NCBI RefSeq assembly: GCF_004798865.1
Contig: NW_025336347.1
Coordinates: 16,543,273 to 16,607,272 of the forward strand
Source of the DNA: Varanus komodoensis
Lineage: Eukaryota; Chordata; Lepidosauria; Squamata; Varanidae
Direction: 5' to 3'
Length of the DNA: 64,000 nt
Both the position numbers and the translations under genes were made by a program. Each line of letters begins with the position of its first letter. Position 1 is the first letter of the stretch. Positions 22,907-33,548 of this stretch are shown piece after piece. Below the pieces are notes generated by a model, which saw only the letters and a program-made list of their open reading frames with translations, ran no database searches and had not been told where the DNA came from.

Positions 22907-23950
22907 TATTAAAGGAGACAAAGATAGACCCAAGACTAGAATGCCATTATAATGGAGTCATGACAAGCTTTCAGTGTTTTCCTAAACTATATTCCTCTAC
23001 TCCTCTTCTTTGGAAATACAGGGCTTTATTTGCATATGGATCACTTCTCTCTTCTTTTCCTGGGAAAGGCTGGTTTTGAGGTATTCAAACTGTAGTTTGT
23101 CTCTGAAGATTTTATCACTCCCCTCTTTGTTTTCTGTGACTACCTGATTAGTTTATTCTAGGACAAAGATAGTGGAGTGGCTTTTTATTTTGTTTTGTTT
23201 TGTTACTGCTGCTTTTGGGGAATATGTTGAAAACACAATAAAACACTCTCTGGTTCTTTTAGACAATCCCAAAGCTTTTAAGTGAGTGATTTGGTCTATG
23301 TGGTGAACACAATGGAAGCATAAAAGAACTTTGCATATCCAACTTTCTTGGTGGCAGCTTTATAATTCAGGCAGTTCTCATTGGTCTGAGACTATCAACA
23401 ATGAAATGAAGATGCAAGGAGAATCCTTTCAATTTCTAGACCCTTTTCTCAGCTTGTGTGATAAGTTATTGTAAATCACTCTTGCTTAAATGGGAATATA
23501 AATACATATTTAAAAGAGCAGCAACATGGCTCTCTAGACAACAACCACCTTGCCTTTATAGCTCCGCTTTCTTCCTCTAGCAAGGAACTCCTGGTGCCTT
23601 GGATGGTATTAAAAGTCCTCAGATCTGGTGCCTTGCCATGCTCTGTCACTGTCAGGGGTGATGGTGGAGAGGCAATCTGATAGTCACACCAAGAAACAAG
23701 CAAGCCTCGAGCAGATAAGCCAGAACTGGAAGTCGCTCTGCCTATATTCAGCTGGCAAGTTTCTTAGACTGAGGAGCTATGCCAGAGCCAGGATCTTTAT
23801 GTTCACCACTAGTGCCTGAGTGGGAGGGATAGGGAGAAAAAAGTGTTGAGTTCATGGACATTCTGATTTCCACCTGTTCCTGTTCCTGAACATGAGCCTT
23901 TTTTCTCCCTCTGGTTTTTTTTTTTTTTTTTGAACATGAAAAGTGCTTCT
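22907..23950. other. Intron without recognised features
   Basis: No gene or known repeat was recognised. There is a poly-T run just before the next element (about 23919-23932). Confidence 0.45.
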
Positions 23951-23955
23951 CAATA

Positions 23956-24666
23956 CAGGCAGTTCCTGGGTTATGAATGAGTTCTGTTCTGGAGAAAACA
24001 GAATCATGGAACAGTAGAGTTGGAAAGGACCAAGAAGGCCATTGGGTCCAACCCCCTGCTGTTGCAGGACACCATGTACACCATCCCACTCAGATGGCTC
24101 TCCAGTTTCTTTTTTGAATGTCTCTAGTGTGGGAGAGCTCACGATCCCTCTAGGCAACTTGTTCCACTGCCATATTGCCTTTTCCTGATATCTAGCCTGA
24201 ATCTGGGCTGTTGCAACTTGAGTTTATTATTGTTCGTAAGTCGAATGTGTGTGTAAGTCAGATCGTGTGTAGTGAGGTGTTCACATCTGTGGGGATTAGG
24301 GGTGCAGGGCCCCCGTGAAAGTAGAAAAACTTCAAACCTCTCTCTCCCCCTGTGAACCCACCAGTGCCTCCTCTTCGCAACAAGGAAATGCCGGAGGTAT
24401 TCCCCTCTCCAGATGGATGGGCAGGAAGGCATGCTCTGGAGGCATGTCCTCTCTACCCTTTTGCTTCCTCTCTCTCTCTACGGTGATGCTTTGGAGGCCT
24501 TCTTTCTCCCCCCCGCTCCTCTCCCCCCCGCCTCTCCCCCCCCCTCTGGTGATGATGAATTCCTACAGTAGGCCTTTCACTCAATTCTTTAAATTAATAG
24601 GCTTTATGGCAGTTGATAAGAATGGGTTGTTCATAACTTGGACATTTGTAACCCAGAGACTGCCTA
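23956..24666. mobile_element. Tigger/pogo-like DNA transposon (non-autonomous), with nested CR1
   Basis: The left end CAGGCAGTTCCTGGGTTATGAA (23956) and the right end, whose reverse complement is TAGGCAGTCTCTGGGTTACAAA (ending 24666), form imperfect terminal inverted repeats (about 16 of 22 bases matching). Both ends abut TA dinucleotides (23954-23955 and 24667-24668), the usual mariner-superfamily target. The words GTTCGTAAGTCGAATGTG and GTTCATAACTTGGAC are typical of this family. No transposase frame is visible. A CR1 piece (23990-24228) interrupts the left part. Confidence 0.75.
23990..24228 (-). mobile_element. CR1 LINE 3' end, antisense, inside the DNA transposon
   Basis: AGAATCATGGAACAGTAGAGTTGGAAAGGACC, then GTCCAACCCCCTGCTGTTGCAGGA, CTCTAGTGTGGGAGAGCTCACGA and AACTTGTTCCACTGCC are antisense CR1 3' blocks. 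The transposon sequence resumes at about 24229 with TTCGTAAGTCG, so the CR1 is the younger insertion. Confidence 0.88.
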
Positions 24667-24668
24667 TA

Positions 24669-25262
24669 GTCATTAATATTTGAGAACAGTGTAGCAAAAA
24701 CTGTGCTGGAGAAGTGAGTCAGGACACCCTGGCGTCATAATGTTCAGAGGATGTATGTGAGAACAAGGGGTAAACTAATTTACATCCATCTCCAACTTAA
24801 AAGGTTAAGAGACTGCTGTTCCCGGTCAGCATTTCTACTTAATGGGAACAGGAGCTAATGGTTTGGACCCATATTTAAGCTGGATCATCCGGACTGGAAT
24901 CCCCCACCCCTCCTTTGCAGGACAGCTTCTCCGGTCCCCTAAAAATGCTACACGGGAAGCTGGGAGTCCCTGTTGAATAGGTCAGCCATAGTGTGGGGAG
25001 GGGGAGACCCCCCCCAAAAAAACCTAGGTGGAGGGATCTTTCCTACATGCTGTGCCACAGTGCATTGTCTCTGCCCTTGGCACAGTGATGGCTCCCTGGT
25101 CTAGAAGGGACCAAAGCCGAGTCATTTGCTCTTTTACGGGGCTTGGGATATGCAGTGTCACTTCATACCTTTACCAGTAGAAGCCCCTATTCTGTGAATC
25201 TATTTTTTTAATTAAACCCTACTTTTATTTGTAAGCTTCCTCAAGAATTTGGACAACTTTTA
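24669..25262. other. Intron without recognised features
   Basis: No coding or repeat feature was recognised. There are C- and A-rich runs near 25005-25022. Confidence 0.45.
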
Positions 25263-25415
25263 GCCTTCCAAATGCTTTGGCCTACAACTCCCATCAGCCT
25301 TTGCTGGCTTCCTTGAGTCCCATTCACTGGGAATAGGCAAGATAAAAATAAATTTGATGAATAAATTGTAGGCCAGAACATCTGGAGAGCATGCCTTGCT
25401 CATCCCTGCTCAAGA
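25263..25415. mobile_element. Palindromic MITE-like repeat with internal A/T insertion
   Basis: The left arm CCAAATGCTTTGGCCTACAACTCCCATCAG and the right arm TTGTAGGCCAGAACATCTGGAGAGCATGCC are mirror images. A 25-base ATAAAAATAAATTTGATGAATAAA-like stretch sits between them and looks like an added tail fragment. Confidence 0.75.
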
Positions 25416-26189
25416 AATCTTCTTAAAGCATGAAGATTTTTCAGCATTTTCCCAAAATGTTGGCAAAGCTGCTGAAAACATTGTCCATGTTTATCTACAT
25501 GTATAAATATATTACCCATCCAATGCAATATATTTGCCCCATTTGGGCCATTTCTTCCTTCTATTTAATAAGCTGGAGGAAGAAGATTATGCAACTATTT
25601 TCTTGATTGGTCTCCACCTGTTTGCTAGAGTTAAGGCTGATGGAAAATTAATGATATAAAGTGCCTTTCTCACCCAATGTACAGATCAGCAGCACTCTGA
25701 ATTCTTTGTGAACTTGAGAGACTAGCGAGTTCACAGGGAGCTTGCCCACGGAATGTATTTAATTTCAGGAGCACCCAGGTGCTGGTCACTTACAAAGGAT
25801 TGGTTTTATAATAACCAGCTTAGCCATTTATTGGCTCACAGCCAGGTCACTCAGGTGCCCTGAATTCAGCAGCTTAATCCAAAGGAGACGGAGCAAATGA
25901 CAGTGGCAATGGATTCATTTGGAGCGATAAGAAACTACTCAGTTCTGACCACCACCAGGAGGTCAGATTCCAGATGACCTCATGGGGGAACAGCACATCC
26001 ACTTTTCTCAGCAAGCAGCTTTTGATGATCACCAGACAGACACTCTGTGGCTGCATTTTAGAGGAAGAAAGACGACAGCTGTTACCATTTGTTCTTAAAG
26101 GAAACTCACCAGAACAAGACAGTCGCTGGGGTGAAAGTGGAAGGGAAGCCCTACCAGTGAAAGTGAACTGGATGGCTACTAAGGCAAAG
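25416..26189. other. Intron without recognised features
   Basis: No gene or known repeat was recognised. The part 25420-25690 is AT-rich and unique-looking. Confidence 0.4.
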
Positions 26190-26492
26190 GACTCTTCTCG
26201 CGGGGTGTTTTGGTTGTGGGAAGGGCTTCCCAGAGAGGTTGACTTGACTCCTTTCTTGTGCTCCTTTTGGTGCCTGGTGAAAACTTTGTTTTTTTTCCAT
26301 GCATTTTCTTTTCAGTTGTGCTTTTTCCCAAACTGCTACTTTAAATCTTTATGCTGCTGTTAGGTCTTGTTTGCGTTTTATATTTGTTTTCTACTCTTGT
26401 TTTAAAGTTTCATACTTTACGATGTTATGTTTTATGAACTACTCAAGCAGTTCTGACTGGGGCTGGCGGGGAGGGGGCAGTATATAAGTGGA
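26190..26492 (+). mobile_element. L2-clade LINE 3' end
   Basis: The frame LWEGLPREVDLTPFLCSFWCLVKTLFF (given here in two parts: LWEGLPREVDL and F-CLVKTLFF) matches the L2 C-terminus [12 protein letters not shown]...[10 protein letters not shown]. It is followed by a T-rich UTR and a terminal GAACTACTCAAGCAGTTCTGACTGGGGC...CAGTATATAAG block. Confidence 0.75.
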
Positions 26493-28414
26493 AGCATGAA
26501 CTCCATGCATCAGAGGCCCAGCCTGACCATTTCCAGGAGCTGTCCGTGGTACTGATGCTATCTGGGAAAGAAAGTTCGGCAGCGTGACTTGCTCCCTTCT
26601 TGTTCGGACTAAAACCCAGTGTGGATCAACCATCTCACTGACCCGGCACCCACCAGCCTCCACTGAATAACTCAGCACAGTGCCTGGAGTCCACCAACCA
26701 GCGCCAGACGCAAAGCCATGGATACCTCTGGAAAAATACAGCCACAGGCTGATTGAGTACAGGAGTCTCTTCCGCCTCAGAAATGGCACTACGACTACAT
26801 CTCCTCTGCCCCCCACCACAAGCGTCCTTGGTCTCAGCAGCCTAATTTAGGAAGGGGTGGGGGAAGGCTTTTTGTTGTTGCCATTGGCAACGGGAAAGCC
26901 TTTCTAACCTGATACAAAGTCCTCATAGAAGTATCAGTGCAGCCCTGATCGAAGGGAACAGAGGATATGTGATACGTTGTGATGAACACAGTACAGGGTA
27001 CCAAGGCCAGGTTGGTATCCTGCTGCTTGGAATAGCTTTTAATGCTTGGCGGCCTGGGGCACAGGCGGCAGGAAATTTTGGCACCTCTGGCAGAGCATAG
27101 AATGGCCCGGAGGCTTGTGCTCATGCCTGCATGGCTACTGGCTCCTAGCAGATGAGAGGGGAACCAGGCTAGTAAGGAAGCTGGGACTAGTCTATCTCCA
27201 TCTCATACTTTGGTCCTGACTTGGGGCACGCTAAGTGGTCCACTGCTGAGGATGCCCTGTGCAACTCTCAATTGCATAGGGCCATATGGAGGAGATTGTT
27301 TCCATTTGTGTAGTAACATAAACAAGGCAGGGCTGGATACAAAAGCACTTCTTCTGCAAAGCTTTTACCGTTGTGCAGAACTTGGTCCTTCCCTGATTGA
27401 GTAAATGGGACTGATTCCTATCCAAGCATTGTGCTCAGTTCAAGGGGAGCTAATTAAATAGCGCCTTCCACTGATGAGGGCTCAAGGCAGCCTGGGGTTG
27501 TGTGTATTGACTTCTCGCAGGCTTGGGATGCCAGCTCCATGGGATTCTGAAAGCCAGTCCATAGAAAATGAGCAAAAGATGTGCTACAGCCAGCCTGAAT
27601 TGTACCACCTCAGATTCTTGGTGGTGAGGCCTCTTCTGGGGAGTCTGAAGAACCAACAGCACACTTCTGCTGAGCAGCCCCTGTCTGTTTCTTCTGTTTC
27701 TCTTTTTCTGTACACAGATAAGGCCCTTAGAGAAGGATGATACCTTGCTTCTGAGAAACTGTTGCCTGTTATCAGAATAGAGCAAAGGACTGCCTAGTTT
27801 GGCATCCACATCCCATAGTGGCCAAACTGAAACCTTTGGGGAAGGTACATGCAAGGTTTGGAGCCAAACCCCCCCATAAAAAAAAAAGCCCTGCCCATAT
27901 GGAGCCAAAAACCTCCCTCTATGCCTCTCCCTGTCCCCAGCCACTTGGATTTGGGACATAACAAGCATGGAGGCCTCATGACCCATCAAGATGAACAGAC
28001 ATTGAGAAATGGCCCCTGTAACAAGATGTTGCACTGTTGAGTGCTTCTGCTCCAGCTTCCAACCATCCAGCTAGGCCTTTCTCCAAGCAATGCCAGTCCA
28101 TTCCCCCTTCCTCCTTCCATTCTTTTTCTCTCCCCACCACCACCCCGACCCCACTCGCTGCCAGAGATAGTCAGCAGTCTCTGGTCATAAAGCAGGCTTA
28201 GCTCTCATTAAACAGTTTTCATTCTTCCTCTTCTCTTCAGTTGCCCCCTTTTTCTCTTTTTGTCACATTTACACACCTCAGGACTCTCCCAAGCTTTGAC
28301 TTCTTGGAGAATTACAAGCTCACAATTAGTTTATTGGAGCAACCTTTCTTTACAGGTTCTTTGGCTACTTTGCCTGTGGAGGAACCTCTACAACAATTTC
28401 AGATTGTGCTGCAT
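26493..28414. other. Intron without recognised features
   Basis: The longest frame is 194 aa on the minus strand (27450-28034), without recognisable domain or splice support, and I regard it as chance. No known element was recognised. Confidence 0.4.
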
Positions 28415-28575
28415 TTATTGACATTTATTGGCTTTTATACCACTCTCCAACAGTGGTTTCCAGGGAGAGTTACAAATGAAATCATAAAAGACAACAAAAT
28501 TTCTGTGAAAATAGCCCAAACTCCTTTTAAAAGCCTTAATACAAAGGCTCTCACCTGGTGCTGAAAAAGAACAAC
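28415..28575 (-). mobile_element. L2-clade LINE 3' tail, antisense
   Basis: On the minus strand CAGCACCAGGTGAGAGCC (the HQVRAF remnant of the QVKTFLF motif) is followed by a UTR and a terminal AACTCTCCCTGG...GAGAGTGGTATAAAAGCC hairpin-type end. Confidence 0.6.
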
Positions 28576-28779
28576 ATGGTGTCTGGTCAGCCTCGCTTGA
28601 TGTGATTCTTTGGTGGTAAATCCAGTGTTGAAATTGGAGGCAAGTTTTTCTCTAGCATTGGTTTGCTCTGACAGCTACTTCCTGAAACTTGACAAAAAGG
28701 CATTTATATCGTGTCAAATCTGGTATGAAATGCAGTATCAAGCTAAGATACCCACAGTGGAGTAGTTTTGAATAATTTA

Positions 28780-29067
28780 CTAGCAGTTGCTAAAGTACTT
28801 CTCTAGAACAGTGGTTAAATGTTTCAATTTCTCCAGCACTTCTGCTGGTGTGTGCGGAGCGAAAAGCTGATTCAATAGATTAGTGGATCGGTTATCATCA
28901 CCCATGTCACATACACAGCGGAAAAGTCTGCTGCTCCTTTCCGTGAGTTCATCAAGTGTCTCTCTCAGGTCCAAAATACACTTCATGTCCTTCTGACTGC
29001 AACACCACATGATCATTAAGCTCATAAGAGCTGTAGCAGTTTCTGCTGCTGGATGACAGCCTTTCAT
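28780..29067 (-). other. Unassigned 95-aa open frame, possible processed pseudogene or exon
   Basis: The frame has a protein-like composition without low complexity: a leucine-rich amphipathic pattern (for example RETLDELTERSSRLF and PAEVLEKLKHLTTVLEKYF), six cysteines, and a natural C-terminus before a TAG. A second frame just upstream (about 29060-29105) reads RRVSDLSMVLNNE and could join it after a one-base slip, which would suggest a decayed coding sequence. I do not recognise the family. No convincing splice acceptor was found upstream, and a poly-A tail is not evident. It could be a retrocopied host-gene tail, a terminal exon of an unknown minus-strand transcript, or chance. Confidence 0.25.
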
Positions 29068-29100
29068 TATTCAGGACCATGGACAGATCAGACACTCGCC

Positions 29101-32085
29101 TTATTTCTTGTACTTGTTAGTTTATTTATTTAATTGGTACACCCCTCAATAGCCAAAAGCCACTCTCCTGATCTATAAGCATTCTGTAATTTGAAACTCA
29201 AGACTGGGCTACACATTACCCTTACTGCATAGTTCTGGCTTTGGGACCACTGTTTTTCCAGAAAATCCCCACATGCCATTGCTGCTAATCTGTCACAACC
29301 CTATGATTCTTGACATGGGCCACATGGCCATATTTCTAGGGGGGCACAATACAGAGGATAAAATACCGTTTCCCAGCTAACAGAGCCTATGAGGAGGGTC
29401 ACCGAAGGAAATGAGTCTCAGAACGGGGCCATGAGCGAAACAAGGTTGTGAACCCCTGCCCCATCCCATGCCTCCTGTGAAGTTTCTACCACACTTGCAA
29501 ATTGCAGATTTTAGCAGGTAGACAAAACTTGCAAGTATCCATGTTCCTTCCTATAGCGTACATACGCAGTTGAGTCCAGGCAGGATTAGAGCCAAGATGG
29601 AGCCACTGAGAGAGAAGAGGGAGGTATCAGGGTGGGGGATATTTTGCAAGGTATCGTGCTTGCAAAAGAATCCCCCACCCTCAGTTATGCCAAAGGGGAG
29701 TAAAAGAACCAAAAATAATCCAGTGAAGAACCATGGAATATTTAAATTGCTTTGGAAAAGAAAAGTAGAAAACTCTCTGCATCTGTCTTGTCTGTCTCAC
29801 TGTATTTGAACTGAATAGGTCTTCAAGTCCTTTCAGCAAAGCTCAGTGGCTTTGAACAGTGCAGGGCCCCCCTTTTAGCCCCAGATCCCACCAGGGGCTG
29901 CAAATATCCCTCTGCCACCGTAACACTGAATTGCTGCTGAATGTTGGCACTGCAGCAGCGGCGGCAGTGACCAAAATTGAGAAAGTAGCATTTCCATTGT
30001 AAAACAAAGTGCATGATCAGTGCTTGCTTTGTTTTAAAGGTGCACTGTGCTCCCAGAAGACTCAAGGTAGCTCAATTTGCCATTAAAACAAGCTGTGCCT
30101 TGTTTTAAGGAAGAATGTTGTTTTTGCTGCTGCTGCACCACTGAAGACTGAGGGCACGATGGAGGCACATTGGGGAGATGTCTGGGGATGCAAAACCAGA
30201 GCAGATGCAGCCCACAGAAGGGGTCGGTGGAAGCCATTTGTGGCCGGTGGGTATCCTGGAAGAGGGCATGGTTTGCTGGGAGGGTCCCCAGAAAGAAAAA
30301 GTCCTCTTATGGACTGCTTCGAAGTTTTGCTACAGGTCTTGCTGGTTTGCCCGGTTAGCAGCTAAACCAAGTAAGAGATGTACAAATGTTTCTACCCGTT
30401 TTTGCAGAATGTCGTGCACCTTGTGCTCTGTCATCTCTCATTAACAGAATTGCATTTTACACAAAATGCACAATTCCCACTTGTCCACCCACCCCATGTC
30501 TACTAATCATTGGAAAAAGGCTTATTCTCACACTTTAGCTTCTGGGGGAAATGCACATTTTCAGTCTACTCCCCACCCCCCATGATTCAGTGTTCATAAA
30601 ATTCTGAGAAAAAATAGCCTTCAAGTCCATGGAATCCAACTGACTTGGGAGAAGTTGACCCACTCGAGAATTTCTGTGCTGGATCCTTAGAAATGTGAAA
30701 TCATACTCCAGTATGATTTCTCTGACATCTCTAAACTAAGTTACCATAATTGTTTCTGCAGCTATTCTCACCGTCCTCCATTGTCCTCCAATTGGCTGAG
30801 TGTGAACTGACAACAGCATTGTTAAATCCTCAACAATCCATCTTCAGGATTCTCACCTATCAAACAAAGCAGAAGTGGAAAATTGAAAACGGGCTGGGGG
30901 GAGAAGCCGCCAGCTTGTGGGCAAGCCTTGCTTACCCCTTTGAGACACACACATATCAGTCCAGGAATGAAGAAGCAAGGTGGGGAAACATCTTAAGTGT
31001 CAGTGGAAAGGAGTGTAGAAATGTGATGAGTTACAGGAGACGGTGCATCTTCTTTTTTCTTTAGAGTGCATCAAAATGTCTACCTGAAGGGAAAAACAAA
31101 CCCCAGCTTGGCCCTCACATTTTATGATTCCAACATCAGACTAAGGACTGGTAGGAAATTCAATAGAGTGGTGATTCTATTCTATTTCATGATTCAATCA
31201 CCCAGATCACCCCACCCTGTAGTGTTGCTGATTCATTATGGTGTGATTTCCACATTCAAACAGAACAAAACAACTACTTTTGGACTCTTGCATATATTTA
31301 CATAATTTATACAGTTCAGCACCCAAACAGCACATCATCCTCACATGATTTGTGCAAAATTGCAGAAGCATTGCACACTTTCCAGGTGCCAATTTGTACT
31401 TATTCATTGATTATATACAAATCATGCTAGCTCCACATGTCTTTGGGTTCAGGTTGAAGGAGAATGTGCCAAACATGGTGTTTTTCACAATTTTGAATTG
31501 AATTATGCAAATAGAGCCAATGTTGCAAATTCCCTTAGCATTTAAAAATGTGCAAACTGTGGCCCATCTTGGAGATGGAAATCCATGGAGAAAAACCTCA
31601 CTTGGACCCGCTTCCAATCACTGGATGGAATGTGGACACGAAGTCCCTCAACCTTAAACAAGGGACTTCCCAGCATCAGCCAGTCCCTGCAGCCACGAAA
31701 CCTGATGGTGCGGCTCTGCCACTGGTGCTTAGGGGAAAAATAATGCCAAGCTGAACTGAACAGCTGCTTAGTGTTGACGAAGCCAGGAGTTCTCTCCAGA
31801 CCCCACATCAGCCTGGCACAGCTCAGCTCCATCAATCTGTTCTAACAAGTGGATGCCTCAGTCAGCTCAATGTTGTTAAATGTGGAAGTAAACAAATGAC
31901 AATGATGATGCATGTCTTCAAAAGTGCCATGTAGCCAGAACTGCAAGTGTTGATTACTGTGCTCACTTTCCTTTCCCCCTCCAAGCAATATGTTTGAGTT
32001 ACACAGCCTGATTTTCAGGCTCCATTTCTGGAGCGGTAACTGTCTTCAGCCAACACAACAACAAACAGCAACAAATTACTCCCCA
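29101..32085. other. Intron with TGCA-rich low-complexity segments
   Basis: Segments at about 30390-30480 and 31300-31540 are rich in AATTGCATTTT, ACAAAATGCACAATT and similar words, a texture shared with 44590-44800, 47150-47400 and 56395-56560. No gene or classified element was recognised. Confidence 0.4.
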
Positions 32086-32088
32086 CCC

Positions 32089-32119
<31 letters not shown>

Positions 32120-32129
32120 GCACACACAG
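32089..32129. repeat. (GC)n-(CA)n microsatellite
   Basis: A GCGCGCGCG start passes into about 14 CA dinucleotides with one CG interruption. Confidence 0.95.
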
Positions 32130-33294
32130 AAGAAGCCATTGGCATTTGCAAGTTCAGCTTTCCGTCAGAGTCAACTGAAGAGAGAATTTGTCCACTGTTT
32201 CTTGAAAGGAGCAAAAAACAAAAGAACCACCACAGCATTTTACAAGCAGCCTTGGCCCAAGGACAAGGACTACATGATCATGCCAGAGAATTCAAAATCC
32301 CCATGTGGCAGAGCAGAATGCTCAAGAAAGATGGCAAAATATATTGTGCTAAGCACATTCAGATTCTCCCATGCACACACCTATGAAGTTGGATCAGTGA
32401 GCCTTGTTACTCCCGAGGAAGGACAGCTTTGGTGGAACATGCCCTCTTTGTCCTCACAGCTCTGGTGCGTGCACCCCAAATCAGATCTGCAGGACTAGGG
32501 GAAACCTCTGGGGCAGATCTGGAGTTGCAGTGGGCTGAGGAGAGGATGCGGAAGTTCTGCATCCTTCCAGTTGCAGAATGAGGCTTCTGAACTCAACCCC
32601 ATATTTGGAGCAAGCATGCCCTGAAGTTCATACCTATGCCTTTTTCTGTACCTATGCCTCTACGTGAGGGAGAATATTTATATCTGACTTTATAACCCCA
32701 AAGGACTATGAAAGTTGCTTTCACAAGATTCTTACACTGCAGGCATGAAAGAAGCCGAGCACGGTGTTGGAGTCAGGAACCACAGGCTGCTGCCTGTGGT
32801 GCCCGGCTTTCATAGGCAGTGTGTCCTGCCCTTGCTTTGGTGTCACCTTAAATGCAAGCCTGCAAGAAAGACCTTCCTGCCAAGGTCCCCCAGGCAGCAG
32901 AGTGGAGCTGAAGAGCTAGAACTCACTCGGCCGCCGGTGGGACGTGTTCCCCTCGCTGTCAGCGCTCACCTGCAGCTGCCGCTCTGGCAGCAGGTCAGGA
33001 CTTCTCCGCACATTGCTCTCCAGTTGTCTTTGCAGTGCAAGATCCGCCCATTGCAAAACCACAATCCATTTAGTTCACTTTGTAACATCCTTAACTCTGT
33101 ACAAAGCTGGTTGCAGGCTGCCCTGCTTTGTGGAAGCTTGATGTCCCGGTGTTTTGCCACATGTCTGCATCTCCATGTGGTGTGTGGGTGGGTCATGGCA
33201 CACCATGGAGAAGCTGGGCCTTGGAACTAGGGCTTATTGTGGGGAGGGATTAGTAGCCAGGCAAGACACTGGCGTTCCCAAACAATTATGTATT
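32130..33294. other. Intron without recognised features
   Basis: A 171-aa plus frame (32715-33230) and a 119-aa frame (32139-32498) have no recognisable domain or splice support. No repeat family was recognised. Confidence 0.4.
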
Positions 33295-33548
33295 GATACC
33301 CTGTCTGTTTTTTTTTTTAAGGAGCCCAAGGCAGCTCACACAGTTCTCTCCCTCTCTATTATATCCTCAAAACAGCCTTGCAAGTTTGGTTAGGTTGAGA
33401 GACTGGCCCAAAGTTGGTTAGACTGACTGACCCAAAGTCACCCAGTGAACTCCATGTCCTAGTGAGGGCTAAAACACAGATCTCCGCATCCCAGTCCAAC
33501 ACTATTACCATTACGCTACATTGGTACTCTAACCATTATACCACACAG
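33295..33548 (-). mobile_element. MIR-like tRNA-derived SINE, nearly full length, antisense
   Basis: On the minus strand it starts TGTGTGGTATAATGGTTAGAGT (tRNA A box region), carries a B-box-like segment near 33475, the GGGTGACTTTGGGTCAGTC core, CTTGCAAGGCTGTTTTGAGGATATAATAGAGAG, and a tail region GTGAGCTGCCTTGGGCTCCTT with a poly-A remnant near 33310. This is one of the best-preserved SINE copies in the window. Confidence 0.88.

Noticed and set aside
27450-28034. 194-aa minus-strand frame
   Set aside because: No recognisable motif, no splice sites, and overlapping frames on the other strand.
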